Shown here: positions 26,574-34,954 of the stretch, in pieces | Layout of the letters: every line of letters begins with the position of its first letter | Position numbering within the stretch: position 1 is the first letter of the stretch | Source of the DNA: Syntrophobacterales bacterium | Lineage (GTDB): Bacteria; Desulfobacterota; Desulfobaccia; Desulfobaccales; 0-14-0-80-60-11 | Assembly (NCBI GenBank): GCA_020060385.1 | Contig: JAGVAH010000071.1 | Span: forward strand, 1 to 64,000 | DNA: 64,000 bases | Direction: 5' to 3' | The notes under the pieces: model-generated | What the model was told of the DNA's origin: nothing | What the model saw: the letters and a program-made list of their open reading frames with translations, nothing else | Databases searched by the model: none | Translations under genes and position numbers: made by a program

Positions 26574-26910
26574 TTTCACCTCCCTGGCCCCCTGTCAGGA
26601 TCCGCCTCACGACCCCCAACAGCAGCCAGGTTTCCAGGCTCAAGTCATTGGCCCGGAAGGGGTAGCCCGCCTGGCGGAGGCGGTGCAGAAATAGGAGGTG
26701 CCAGGTCCAGGGGGAGAGACTTTCCGGACGGAGGTACTCCTCACACACTTCACAGGCCCAGGCCGCGAAAGCGCCATTCTGGGCGCGGCAGCGGCGGCGT
26801 TCCCCGGGTCCGCAGAGCCGGCCCTGGGCCACTGCCTGCAAATCCCGGGGCAACGGCCAGTCTGCCAGCAGGGCTCTCCCTGACCCAGCTATATCCTCTA
26901 ACCCGAACAT
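26554..26910 (-). CDS. Tail assembly protein (T-type position)
   Basis: A 118-residue protein with a Trp-rich helical centre (ESLSPWTWHLLFLHRLRQAGYPF). It overlaps the preceding gene by 13 bases and the tape-measure gene by 20. In siphoviruses this slot holds the second half of the G/GT tail chaperone pair, often made by ribosomal frameshifting. Here it has its own GGAGGATCAGGA-ATG start, so separate translation is more likely. It carries four cysteines (CGPG, CRAQ, ACEVCEE). Confidence 0.65.
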   Translation of the reverse strand: MFGLEDIAGSGRALLADWPLPRDLQAVAQGRLCGPGERRRCRAQNGAFAAWACEVCEEYLRPESLSPWTWHLLFLHRLRQAGYPFRANDLSLETWLLLGVVRRILTGGQGGENAQRQI

Positions 26911-27284
26911 TCCTGATCCTCCCGGGACACCACCCGCAGGCCTTCAAAGATCTGCTGGGCCAGGTAGGAGACCAGGTCCGGGGCGTGCTGCCGCAGCCGC
27001 TCCTGCCAATCGGGGTGGCGCTCCGGGTCCAGGGGCGTCTCCTCGCCATTGACCGTGACCAGGAAGTCCCCCGGGCCGAACCCGGTGAGAATCTCCAGCC
27101 CGAACCTGAGGCGGGTCTCCCCCAGGCAGAAGCGGCGCTGCCCCCCTTCCAGGCGGAAGGCCGACACTTGATAAGCCACCCGCTCCTCGGAAGTGGGCCG
27201 CCGGTAATATAAGGTCACCTCCGACCCCGACACCGGATCATGCACCATTAGAGAGTGTCTATCTTCCCCTAGGACCCTGGGCAT
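26898..27284 (-). CDS. Tail assembly protein (G-type position)
   Basis: A 128-residue protein immediately downstream of the tail tube gene. The second half (DPERHPDWQERLRQHAPDLVSYLAQQIFEGL) is helical and acidic, as in tail chaperones. The N-terminal half is beta-rich (SEVTLYYRRPTSEERVAYQVSAF). GGAGAAACT precedes the ATG. The role is inferred from position between tail tube and tape measure. Confidence 0.65.
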   Translation of the reverse strand: MPRVLGEDRHSLMVHDPVSGSEVTLYYRRPTSEERVAYQVSAFRLEGGQRRFCLGETRLRFGLEILTGFGPGDFLVTVNGEETPLDPERHPDWQERLRQHAPDLVSYLAQQIFEGLRVVSREDQECSG

Positions 27285-27300
27285 AGTTTCTCCATACAGA

Positions 27301-27385
27301 CAGTAATCAGTAATCAGTGGTCAGTGGTTTGTTATTATTTACTGATTACTGATTACTGATTACTGATCACTGATCACTGGCTACT
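27301..27385. repeat. ACTGATTA inverted-pair repeat (family B)
   Basis: CAGTAATCAGTAATCAGTGG, a short AT-rich loop, then ACTGATTACTGATTACTGAT. This is the most regular copy in the window. Confidence 0.8.
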
Positions 27386-27388
27386 CTC

Positions 27389-28687
27389 CTAAGCCGCGTA
27401 ACCGCTCACCTTATTCTGCACCCGGGCGATGACGGAGCCGTAGGTGTCGTCTTCCAGGACCGCGAATTCCACTTCTTCCCCCAGGCGGCGCTGGGAGACC
27501 TTTACCGGTGCGGACAAGACCGCCACCCGGGGAAAGATCAACTCCACCTGGTAATTGAGTCCCGACTCGAACTCCGGCCCCAGGGCCAGGAGGTGGATTG
27601 CCAGGGTGTCGTTGTCCCGGAGATGTTGGGCCAGGAGAAAATCCCGGAAGTCCCGGTCGAATTCCAGTTTCTGCTCCCGCCCGGACCTAAAGACCCGGTT
27701 GGCGTAAGTTACGCCTGCTCCCGGAGTGCGTTCCGGAGTCAGGTTGTTGGTGCAGGTCCAACTCAGGCGGCGCAGTTCCGCGGCCCACTGGTATCCCCCC
27801 AAGATGGCGCTGCCGTCCCAGCGTCCCCCTATATTCACGGCCACCTGGCTCACCTTCAGGGGCGGCTCTTCCACCCGGGAAGGAAACAGCATCCAGCCGC
27901 TCTCCGGGGGCAGGTAATAAACCCTAAAAGTGGTAGCCGTGGCGCTGCTCCCCGGCGGGGTAATGGTGATCACCGCCGGCGCAGCCCCGGAGACCGCGCT
28001 GTAGGCCACCTCTTCCCAGGCCTGGCTCTCCGGGTTGAGCACCTGCACGGCCTGGAGGTTGCTCAATCTCTCGGCCGCGGTGTCCCCGGCCACGCCGTGG
28101 GCCGCCAGGGTCAGGGAGCCGGCATTGAAGGCTGCGGAGATGTCCTCCACCTCCGTGTTGTCGCTGATTTTGCCGGTGCCCTTTACCGTGGCGCTGATCT
28201 TGGCCCAGCCGTCTTTGGGGAACTCAGCCTTGACCTGATCCAGGAAGCAGGAGGCAAAGCGCCGTTTCAGCACCTGGCGGCCAAAGCGCATGGCCGCGGT
28301 GAAACTGGGGTTGGACCGGGCCGGGTCCACTTCCCCGGACCGGGGTTGGAGGAGGTGGCGATAGCCGCTGCTCCCCTGGGCGGTGGTTTGCACCTGGCCC
28401 AGGGCATAGGCCAGCAGGAAGGCGAAATGCTGGGGCTGCGCCCGGGAGAAGGTGAGGGTGCCTTTCACGGTCCCCCCCAAATCATAGACGCGGTCCGCCT
28501 CCTCCTTGCCGGTCATCTCCTCCCGGTTGGCAGCCTTCAGACCCCGGTAATTGAGGAGGCTGCTCAGATCCGCCAGCAGCAGGGTGTCCAGTTCCTGTTC
28601 GGAGTTAATTGCGGTTTCCTGGTGCTGCGCCGAGACTGCCAACAGATTGTGGGTGGCCAGAAAGTTCCGGATGGACCGGGTCATCAT
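27389..28687 (-). CDS. Probable major tail tube protein
   Basis: A 432-residue beta-rich protein just before the tail-chaperone pair and after gp36/gp37-like genes. It fits the slot and style of siphovirus tail tube proteins (GTVKGTLTFSRAQPQHFAFLLAYALG ... LSWTCTNNLTPERTPGAGVTYANRVFRSG). The Ala/Thr-rich middle (about 205-260) may be an Ig-like insertion. GGAGAAGGG precedes the ATG. Confidence 0.7.
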   Translation of the reverse strand: MMTRSIRNFLATHNLLAVSAQHQETAINSEQELDTLLLADLSSLLNYRGLKAANREEMTGKEEADRVYDLGGTVKGTLTFSRAQPQHFAFLLAYALGQVQTTAQGSSGYRHLLQPRSGEVDPARSNPSFTAAMRFGRQVLKRRFASCFLDQVKAEFPKDGWAKISATVKGTGKISDNTEVEDISAAFNAGSLTLAAHGVAGDTAAERLSNLQAVQVLNPESQAWEEVAYSAVSGAAPAVITITPPGSSATATTFRVYYLPPESGWMLFPSRVEEPPLKVSQVAVNIGGRWDGSAILGGYQWAAELRRLSWTCTNNLTPERTPGAGVTYANRVFRSGREQKLEFDRDFRDFLLAQHLRDNDTLAIHLLALGPEFESGLNYQVELIFPRVAVLSAPVKVSQRRLGEEVEFAVLEDDTYGSVIARVQNKVSGYAA

Positions 28688-28708
28688 CCCTTCTCCTTCA
28701 ATTATCGC

Positions 28709-28788
28709 CGTCAGCTTAAAGCTTACAGCTTGCAGCTAAAAAAAATGGCGCTTGGGAAAATCTTCGCTGAAAGCTGAGAGCTGACAGA
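28709..28788. repeat. AGCTGTCAGC inverted-pair repeat (family C)
   Basis: GTCAGCTTAAAGCTTACAGC and then GCTGAAAGCTGAGAGCTGAC, facing each other. Same family as 17610-17757. Confidence 0.65.
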
Positions 28789-28835
28789 TTTCTATCCTTA
28801 CTCGTTAGAATCGCTTTCGTAAGCCTAAGGCGAAC

Positions 28836-29276
28836 TTAGAAGTTTTTCACCAAGCTGGTGCGATATTCGGCCCCGTAAACGGCCAACTCCGGGCTAGTCA
28901 GCCAGGGCTCCTCTTTTTCCAGGGAGAAGGGGGTGATGGCCAGCCCCAGGTCCTGGCGCCACAAAGCCCGGCGCACCCCCTCCAGGATCTGGTAGATCCC
29001 CCCTTCTTGAGTGCGGGCCTCGGCCTCCCCCCTGAAAGGGCGCACGGCCACCAGGACGACAAAATCCAGGACCAGGTCAGAGGAGCGCATAGCCACCCAC
29101 TCGCCCCGGGTACTTTGCAAGCTGACCAGCACCGCGGGCAGCCGCCGGGCCTGATGCTGCAGGTCCTGCAGCCAGTTGCCCTGATACGAGGCCACGGTCT
29201 GGACCAGGGAGCCCAGCTCGGTTTTAAGGGCCGTAAGCAAAGCCTCCTCCACGACACTCCAGGTGAGATCGGCCAT
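28836..29276 (-). CDS. Mu gp37-like protein (DUF1834 type)
   Basis: A 146-residue protein matching the general form of Mu gp37 (SVVEEALLTALKTEL ... LPAVLVSLQSTRGEW ... DLVLDFVVLVAVRPFRGEAEART). It follows the gp36-like gene as in Mu-type phages, and is thought to help join head and tail. The ATG at 29276 is preferred over an upstream TTG because CTGGAG lies before it. Confidence 0.7.
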   Translation of the reverse strand: MADLTWSVVEEALLTALKTELGSLVQTVASYQGNWLQDLQHQARRLPAVLVSLQSTRGEWVAMRSSDLVLDFVVLVAVRPFRGEAEARTQEGGIYQILEGVRRALWRQDLGLAITPFSLEKEEPWLTSPELAVYGAEYRTSLVKNF

Positions 29277-29291
29277 GGGCAACTCCAGGGG

Positions 29292-29714
29292 CTACCACTC
29301 TCCCAGGGTGCGCCGGGAGAAAAGGCGGGGGTTGCTGTCCATCTCCGGGGCTTCCCGGGCCGCAGCGGGGGGCTCGCCGCCGCTGCCCGCCAGGGTTGCC
29401 TGGCCCCCGGCCACTTGTTTCAGGAAGGCCAGGGCGTCCCTGTACTTCTGCTGCCAGACCTCCGGGGCGACACTGCGCCGGCTGTAAAGATGGTAAAGGG
29501 CCAGGTCCGCGGACAGGGTCTTCACCCGCTCCGGCACCGGCGCCAGGGGCACGGTATAACGCAGGCCGCAGGCCGCGTCGATTTCCGCGTCCGCCCGGCT
29601 GATGGCCTCCGCCACCACCTGGGCGTCGGGGACCTCCCCGGACTCCGCGGTCAAGGCCGCCAGTTCGGCCTGGGAAATCATGGCGAGCAGATCGTCTTGG
29701 GTTGCATAGGCCAT
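29292..29714 (-). CDS. Mu gp36-like protein (DUF1320)
   Basis: A 140-residue protein of the DUF1320 type: YATQDDLLAMISQAELAALT at the N-terminus, then AISRADAEIDAACGLRYTVPL and VKTLSADLALYHLYSRR. This head-tail connector-like family is characteristic of Mu-like heads. The ATG at 29714 was chosen for its GGGAGAAGAAG ribosome binding site. The last 35 residues are an unconserved Gly/Pro-rich tail. Confidence 0.8.
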   Translation of the reverse strand: MAYATQDDLLAMISQAELAALTAESGEVPDAQVVAEAISRADAEIDAACGLRYTVPLAPVPERVKTLSADLALYHLYSRRSVAPEVWQQKYRDALAFLKQVAGGQATLAGSGGEPPAAAREAPEMDSNPRLFSRRTLGEW

Positions 29715-29758
29715 TACTTCTTCTCCCAATATTTGATCATGGTTTTGCCGTTTGGACT

Positions 29759-30100
29759 CTAAGCCGTGATGGCCCGCTCAATGCTCACCGCCAGGTCGCC
29801 GCTCTTTTCCACGGTGACCGGGGCCGCGCCCGGAAAGATGACCTTCAACTCCCCCACATAAGGCCCGGGAGTCTGATTGGTATCGGTGTCCCCAAGAAAT
29901 ACGGAGACGATGCCCTGGCCTGCCTGGCCCAGGTTAAAATCGTCATGTTCTTTCGAGAAGACGTAATTTTCCCCTTTGGGCGCCTTTACCCCCAGGAAAA
30001 AGGTGCATCCGTCCAGATTCACGGCCGCGCCGCTCGTATCGGTCACCGTCAGAGTGAGCAGCTTGGCCTCCCCTTGTTTGAGGGTGATGGTCTCAGCCAT
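29759..30100 (-). CDS. Small Ig-like virion protein (BppU-like)
   Basis: A 113-residue beta-sandwich-like protein (LKQGEAKLLTLTVTDTSGAAVNLDGCTFFLGVKAP ... GPYVGELKVIFP) resembling the N-terminal domain of baseplate upper proteins and similar phage Ig-like decoration domains. The start overlaps the end of the next upstream gene by 8 bases. Confidence 0.6.
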   Translation of the reverse strand: MAETITLKQGEAKLLTLTVTDTSGAAVNLDGCTFFLGVKAPKGENYVFSKEHDDFNLGQAGQGIVSVFLGDTDTNQTPGPYVGELKVIFPGAAPVTVEKSGDLAVSIERAITA

Positions 30101-30380
30101 TGGCAGTCACCTGCAATCTGCGAATTTGGGGAGCTACAGATAAATGGCGGGTATTGACACTCAGAACCAATTTTTGGGGAATCAAAAGACACCAAAGGGT
30201 CCCTAATACCTCTCCTGACGTAATATTCCCCACTCCCTGAATCGTCACCGGCCCAGGATTGATCGTGGGCATTCCCAGGGCCGTGGCACTGGGAAGAGCG
30301 CCGACCCCCAGAAGATATTGGGGATCCACCCCATAAAGCAGCCCGTTGCCAAAGATCTCCCCAGTTCCGAATTTACCCAT
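30093..30380 (-). CDS. Small virion protein, Gly-rich
   Basis: A 95-residue protein of unknown function. It opens MGKFGTGEIFGNGLLYGVDP, a form seen in short phage structural proteins. It overlaps both neighbours by 8 bases, which argues it is a real gene of the block. Confidence 0.5.
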   Translation of the reverse strand: MGKFGTGEIFGNGLLYGVDPQYLLGVGALPSATALGMPTINPGPVTIQGVGNITSGEVLGTLWCLLIPQKLVLSVNTRHLSVAPQIRRLQVTANG

Positions 30381-30597
30381 GTGTATCCTCTGATAGCCGG
30401 GAGCTTCCCTCGCTGCTGAGTAGCTGGTTCAATTCCTGCTGACAGCTCTGCCGCCACTGTGTTAAAAGCTGCACCTGGAAATCGATCCGGGTGATTCGCT
30501 CTTTTAGCAGCTCACAGGTCAAGTCTTTGATCTGCCCGCTTAATTGCTCAATATGCTGATCCTGGTCTCTATTCCCGGTAGCCTTGGGGGGCATCAT
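30373..30597 (-). CDS. Small coiled-coil virion protein
   Basis: A 74-residue protein, almost entirely one coiled coil (DQHIEQLSGQIKDLTCELLKERITRIDFQVQLL). Coupled to its neighbour by an 8-base overlap. It may be a fibre chaperone or trimerisation factor, judged only from place and helix content. Confidence 0.5.
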   Translation of the reverse strand: MMPPKATGNRDQDQHIEQLSGQIKDLTCELLKERITRIDFQVQLLTQWRQSCQQELNQLLSSEGSSRLSEDTHG

Positions 30598-30604
30598 CTG
30601 TTTC

Positions 30605-31648
30605 CTAACTTAAGGATATTGACGCGGTCTTCACGGTGCCGTCATTCTGTTTGGCCTTAAACATGACTTTGGCCGCGCCATTGGTCTTGTCAAACCACCA
30701 GGCGCATTCCCCCGCGGCCAAATCCCCATCTGCCGGGGCCGAATTGAGGGTGTTAAAAATACCGATTCCCCGGAGATAGCCGTTCACCTCCAATTTTTTG
30801 CCCGGGCTCGTTGTGCCGATGCCGACGTTGCCGCTGTTATCAATCGTTACTGCTTGGTTTGAACCCGTGGTGCCAAGCCAAAAAGGCAGACTATTAGCCC
30901 CCCGGAGGTAACCTCCTGTGACGGCAGTTCCATCCGCCCTATATCCGCCAATGACATAGCCGTATCCAGACCTGCCGAGATAAAACAGAGGATGTTCTCC
31001 TGCCGTCACTGAGGCATCTTCCAGGCTTAACCGGTATATTGGACTTGTTGTGCCGATGCCGACATTGCCCGCCGCATCCACGGTCACCGCCTCGGGGCTG
31101 CCGTCTGAGGCCCAGAGTTTGCTATGCTTGTGGCCGGGGTCCTGGGCCCCAATCCACTCATCATAACGCACCGCCTCCCCGGTCCCGGAGGCCGCGGCCA
31201 ACCCTGTAAACTTATGACTATTCATGGCGATATTGCCGGCCATGGTGCCCCCGGCCAGGGGCAACATCAGATCCACATAGGCTTTCCGGGCCAACTGATT
31301 GCCGGTGGTGGGATTGTTGGCAGGACCCAAAGGTATGCTGGTGAAGGTCTTGACCCCGGCGATGCTCTGATCCCCGCTCTTGGCCACTAAGCCCGCGGCC
31401 TCCGCGGTTCCCGGGATCCAAGCTCCTGCCGCCTTATAAAACACATCCCCATCATTACCGCCAGTAAAGGACCCGGCGGTGTGTTTATGACCAGGGTTGA
31501 TGCTGCCTGTATTTTTCAATAGATAGTCGAGGGAGGTCACCACTGCGGAGTTGTCTATTCCCACTTTGGCTTCCAGGTTGTTGAGATGGGCGGCCACAAT
31601 TTCCGTAACGCCGTCAACGGCATTGCTTAATTCTGCTGGGAAAGACAT
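30605..31648 (-). CDS. Tail or head fibre protein with NVGIGTTSP repeats
   Basis: A 347-residue fibre. After a helical start come GHKHTAGSFTGGNDGDVFY, a phage-fibre repeat (LARKAYVDLMLPLAGGTMAGNIAMNSHKFTGLA), and two copies of AGNVGIGTTSP / SGNVGIGTTSP. Those repeats often precede intramolecular chaperone domains, but no S74 peptidase domain follows here: the protein ends with GAAKVMFKAKQNDGTVKTASI. Confidence 0.75.
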   Translation of the reverse strand: MSFPAELSNAVDGVTEIVAAHLNNLEAKVGIDNSAVVTSLDYLLKNTGSINPGHKHTAGSFTGGNDGDVFYKAAGAWIPGTAEAAGLVAKSGDQSIAGVKTFTSIPLGPANNPTTGNQLARKAYVDLMLPLAGGTMAGNIAMNSHKFTGLAAASGTGEAVRYDEWIGAQDPGHKHSKLWASDGSPEAVTVDAAGNVGIGTTSPIYRLSLEDASVTAGEHPLFYLGRSGYGYVIGGYRADGTAVTGGYLRGANSLPFWLGTTGSNQAVTIDNSGNVGIGTTSPGKKLEVNGYLRGIGIFNTLNSAPADGDLAAGECAWWFDKTNGAAKVMFKAKQNDGTVKTASISLS

Positions 31649-31663
31649 GGTAGAGGAGCCCCC

Positions 31664-32071
31664 TTACAGCTTGAAGATTTTGTTGGCCCCATCATCCCAG
31701 GCCACGTTGATATCCCCGCCGTTGGGGGTTACCGGCAGACCGGTGGCGGTGTCGATATAAGCGATGAGCCGGGAGGTGCTCTCAGAGCCGGTGTCCTGAT
31801 AAATCACCAGGGCCTCTACGGGGTCGCCGCTCACTGCGGCAAAGGTGAAATCCGCGGCGTCGGCCACCCCAGCGGCCGCCGTCTTACTGGTGAACCCGTC
31901 GCTGGTGGCCACCCGCGCGGCTGTGGGGATATCGCTCAGAAATTGGTGGGTGGCCAGGTTGACGGTGTAGTCCGCGGCATCAATGAGCACCGCCTTGACC
32001 ACGTCCGTATCCCAATGGATCTGGCCCGTCAGGAAACCTTCCCGGCCTTTATCGTATAAGGCATTGGCCAT
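31664..32071 (-). CDS. Virion protein of unknown function
   Basis: A 135-residue protein directly downstream of the capsid gene (MANALYDKGREGFLTGQIHWDTDVVKAVLID...). Similar small proteins with this opening are frequent beside capsid or fibre genes in phages. Probably a beta-rich decoration or fibre-base protein. Confidence 0.6.
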   Translation of the reverse strand: MANALYDKGREGFLTGQIHWDTDVVKAVLIDAADYTVNLATHQFLSDIPTAARVATSDGFTSKTAAAGVADAADFTFAAVSGDPVEALVIYQDTGSESTSRLIAYIDTATGLPVTPNGGDINVAWDDGANKIFKL

Positions 32072-32085
32072 CAGGGGCTCTCCTT

Positions 32086-32140
32086 GCGCCTTTGCGTAAA
32101 ATTAATAATCTCACGCAAAGACGCCAAGACCGCTAAGTTA
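32086..32140. repeat. Family I repeat (TTTGCGT / ACGCAAAGACGCC)
   Basis: GCGCCTTTGCGTAAA and then CTCACGCAAAGACGCCAAG, in the short spacer after the capsid gene. Confidence 0.6.
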
Positions 32141-33034
32141 CGCCAACTCCGGCACCACCAACAGGTCCGCAGTGCCCTGCCAGACATTGGATCTGCTGCC
32201 GCCGCTGGTTGGGTCGCCGATGATAAACTGGGCCTGGAGAATCTCCCGGGCCGACGCCTCCAGGCCCGGGGGCACCACCATCAGGTTGGGTTTAATTCCC
32301 AAGGGCCTCCCTTCGGCATTGGTCAGGGACATCATCGCCGCCCGGGTGCTGGCGTAGTTGGCCGCGGTGAGGTCCTGCTTGGAGGCGTAGGCCAACTGCC
32401 AAAGGCCGTAAGCCGACGCTCCCCGGTAGTCCACGCCGTAGCGGAATTTCTTGCGCATGAAGGCGTGCTCGTCGTCGGGCCGGTCCATGCGCACCAGCTC
32501 CACGCCCCGCCGTAGCTGAAAGATAAAGGGTTTGACGGCCCGGGAGGTGTCCAGCAGATACCAGGCGGTGCCGGACCCCCCGGCGGTATTGGCGGCGGTG
32601 CCGGCCCCCACCGGGTGGTCGGTGTCAAAGAAATATTGGCCGTCATAGCAGGTGCTGGCGAACGCGTCTTTAAGCAGATCGGCGATCAGCTTTTCCGGGT
32701 GTTTCCGGGCTTCCTGGGCCAGGGCGGCGACAATGGGGTTATAAAAACCCAGTTGCTCGTCTTCGATGTCGTTCCGCTCCACTTCGATGGTGGCCTCCCA
32801 GTCCTTGCTCTCAATCTGGTAGGCCTTGGGCTCCAAAGAGCTGATCTGCCGGTCTCCCAGCCATTCCCGGACCATGGGAAAATCCAGCAGAAATTTGTAA
32901 TCCATGATCCGGGTGTTGGCCGGCACGGTCATGGCCACCCGCTCGTACCAGGTCTCGGTCTCCTGGAACGCGGCGTTGAAGACCGCGGTAAACGCGGTGT
33001 ATAGTCTCGCTAAAGCCTCGGCATTGACAATCAT
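32138..33034 (-). CDS. Mu gpT-like major capsid protein
   Basis: A 298-residue major head protein of the Mu gpT family, HK97 fold. Diagnostic parts are FQETETWYERVAMTVPANTRIMDY, SSLEPKAYQIESKDWEATIEVERNDIEDEQLGFY and GQYFFDTDHPVG. It lies after the protease/scaffold and decoration genes, the normal Mu order. GGAGGAG precedes the ATG. Confidence 0.9.
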   Translation of the reverse strand: MIVNAEALARLYTAFTAVFNAAFQETETWYERVAMTVPANTRIMDYKFLLDFPMVREWLGDRQISSLEPKAYQIESKDWEATIEVERNDIEDEQLGFYNPIVAALAQEARKHPEKLIADLLKDAFASTCYDGQYFFDTDHPVGAGTAANTAGGSGTAWYLLDTSRAVKPFIFQLRRGVELVRMDRPDDEHAFMRKKFRYGVDYRGASAYGLWQLAYASKQDLTAANYASTRAAMMSLTNAEGRPLGIKPNLMVVPPGLEASAREILQAQFIIGDPTSGGSRSNVWQGTADLLVVPELA

Positions 33035-33049
33035 CAGTCAGCTCCTCCT

Positions 33050-33457
33050 TTACCTGGCGATGTCGATCCAGCCCTTGGTGGCGGACCCGTACTTGACCAA
33101 AACCCCAACTTTGATGTCATTGGTGGGGCCGGCCGCGTCATCGAAGGTGTGGTCGTCCACCGCATACATGGGATCGCCCACCATGGCCTGGGTGATGCTG
33201 GTGGCGTCGAATTCAAATATGCCGTGCCGCCGCACCCGCACGCTCTTGGCCCCATTCGCGCCCCCGGTGTTGTCCACCTGTTCCAGGGCCACGCCCACCA
33301 GGCGGTAGCCGCTGGTATCGGCCGCAGGCGCGGCAAAGCCGTTGGCGTTGGCGCACACCAGGGAACCCGCGTAGATTTTCACGGCCGCGGCCACGGAGTA
33401 AGCCACTTCGATGCCTTCCCGGTAGGGTGTGGCCCGGTCTTTAGTCAGCGCTGCCAT
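33050..33457 (-). CDS. Capsid decoration protein (DUF2190-like)
   Basis: A 135-residue protein with the pattern of DUF2190 decoration proteins (SVAAAVKIYAGSLVCANANGFAAPA ... LVGVALEQVDNTGGANGAKSVRV). These small beta proteins stabilise the capsid. It sits between protease and capsid genes. Confidence 0.75.
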   Translation of the reverse strand: MAALTKDRATPYREGIEVAYSVAAAVKIYAGSLVCANANGFAAPAADTSGYRLVGVALEQVDNTGGANGAKSVRVRRHGIFEFDATSITQAMVGDPMYAVDDHTFDDAAGPTNDIKVGVLVKYGSATKGWIDIAR

Positions 33458-33475
33458 AATTTCTCACCTCCCCAT

Positions 33476-34489
33476 TTAATGGGCCCGGTCGGTCCGGGCC
33501 TTGGCTTGAAGATATTGCTCCGGGGCAAGATTCAGGGAGCGGCAGAGGGCCAGTTCTTCCGGCTGCAGATGGCCCGGAGCCTGGAGGTCCTGCCGCACCT
33601 TCAGTTCCATCCTGGTGGGCACCAGTTGGGGGGCCCGGGCCACAAAGGTCTGGAAGCCCCCGGGGTCCTGGCGGTAATATTCCAGGGCCCAGGATTTCTG
33701 GGCCGGCGCGATCTTGCCCGCCTTCATGGCCTCTTCCACAACCCGGGCCGTGGTCTCGGCCGCGGCCTGGGATTTTTGGGTGCGCAGCTCCTCCTCCACC
33801 CCTTGGAGCCGGTCCACTTCCATCTGTAGGGCCTTGACAGCTTGCAGAATTTGGGAGGCTGTAGCCTCCTCCGGCAGCTTCAAGGTGGCGGCCAGGCTCT
33901 GCCAGACCTCCAGGACCTTGCCCCAGAGGGTCTGCTCATCCATCTCCGGGGGCAAGCCCATGATCAATTTGAGTTTTTCCACTTCCCCACCCTTTCTGGT
34001 CTTTTTTTCTTGAGTGATGCGTTGCGGCACTGCCACCGCTTCCTTTTCCCCCGGCCGCGCCGGCGCCTCCCATTTGGCCACCAGGGGCGGCAGCCGTTTG
34101 ATGGCCGGCACGTTGGTCAACCCCACCTGCAACAGGGCCCGGGGTTTACGGCTCTCCGGGTCCAGTTGCAGCACCGGGGAAAAATAGCGGTACTCCCGGT
34201 TGCGTAAATACTCCCGGGCCTGGGGGGTCCACTCCACCCGGGCCCAGAGACCGTCGGTTCGGGCCTCCAGGTCCTTGATCCAGCCCGCGGCCGGGGCGGG
34301 CCTGCCTTGCAGGGATTGATGTTCATAGTCGATGACCAGATCCACGCCCCGGGAGCGGAAGGCCCCCACCAGTGCAGCCAGGGACTCCGGGTCCAGTTGC
34401 AGGGGGTCCGGCCGGTCCACCAGCTCCACCCGGCCCGCGGGGAGTAAAAGAATCCAGTCTGGCAAGGAATCAATTTCCTGATTTTTCAT
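33476..34489 (-). CDS. Mu gpI-like head maturation protease / scaffold
   Basis: A 337-residue protein of the Mu gpI family. The protease part is N-terminal (VDLVIDYEHQSL, PAAGWIKDL, YFSPVLQLDP, NVPAIKRLPPL) and the helical C-terminal part acts as scaffold. In Mu the scaffold (gpZ) is made from an internal start of the same frame. Here a candidate GTG for VEKLKLIMGLPPEMDEQ lies near 33983, preceded by AAAGGGTGGGGAA, so the same arrangement is plausible. Confidence 0.85.
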   Translation of the reverse strand: MKNQEIDSLPDWILLLPAGRVELVDRPDPLQLDPESLAALVGAFRSRGVDLVIDYEHQSLQGRPAPAAGWIKDLEARTDGLWARVEWTPQAREYLRNREYRYFSPVLQLDPESRKPRALLQVGLTNVPAIKRLPPLVAKWEAPARPGEKEAVAVPQRITQEKKTRKGGEVEKLKLIMGLPPEMDEQTLWGKVLEVWQSLAATLKLPEEATASQILQAVKALQMEVDRLQGVEEELRTQKSQAAAETTARVVEEAMKAGKIAPAQKSWALEYYRQDPGGFQTFVARAPQLVPTRMELKVRQDLQAPGHLQPEELALCRSLNLAPEQYLQAKARTDRAH

Positions 34490-34549
34490 GTTTAATGGGC
34501 CTCTGTATTCCAGTGTTTAATTCCCTAAGTCAGCAATTTTCCTTTTCTA

Positions 34550-34587
34550 ATTCCCCCCTTTTTTTAAAGGGGGGGGTAGGGGGGATT
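34550..34587. repeat. CCCCCC/GGGGGG inverted repeat (family F)
   Basis: TTCCCCCCTTTTTTTAAAGG and a following GGGTAGGGGGGATT. The same element type is at 51061-51146 and 53210-53299. Confidence 0.6.
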
Positions 34588-34624
34588 ATGAAAAGGCCGG
34601 GCAGCAGGGGGGTTTGCCATTGCC

Positions 34625-34954
34625 TTAATCGCCCGGGGCTGCGGCTGCCTTCACCCCCGCCTCCTGGGCCAGGGCCTTGGCCTCCCGGGCCTGCAACTGC
34701 AACTGCTCGGTCTGCCCCGGGTCCGGACACCATTGGTGTTGCAGCTCCCCGGCCACCATCAGGGCGGTATCCGCGGCCACCACCGCCCGCCGCAATTGGT
34801 CATTATTTTGCCATTCCTCCTGGAGCAGCGGCGTGTAGTAGCCCTGCACCGTGTCCAGGGATTGCTGCACCTTCTGGAACAGGCCGGGTTGCTGACAACA
34901 ACCGGCCATGAGGGTCAGGATCAGGCCCAGAGCCCCCAAACTTTTACCCATCAC
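34625..34954 (-). CDS. Small lipoprotein inside the virion block
   Basis: A 109-residue predicted lipoprotein: basic start, hydrophobic core and lipobox LMAGC (Cys19). The mature part is helical (FQKVQQSLDTVQGYYTPLLQEEW ... EQLQLQAREAKALAQEAGVKA). It lies between portal and protease genes, where Mu would have gpF and gpG. It could be an outer-spanin-like or superinfection-exclusion lipoprotein. Its start overlaps the portal stop codon, so it belongs to the block. Confidence 0.6.
   Translation of the reverse strand: MMGKSLGALGLILTLMAGCCQQPGLFQKVQQSLDTVQGYYTPLLQEEWQNNDQLRRAVVAADTALMVAGELQHQWCPDPGQTEQLQLQAREAKALAQEAGVKAAAAPGD

Noticed and set aside
26890..26915. Programmed -1 frameshift joining the two tail assembly genes
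   Set aside because: No clear slippery heptamer is present, and the second gene has its own GGAGGATCAGGA-ATG start.
27301..27385. Could the ACTGATTA units be a CRISPR array or integron array?
   Set aside because: Units are 7-8 bases, directly adjacent, without unique spacers of constant length, and the two halves face each other.
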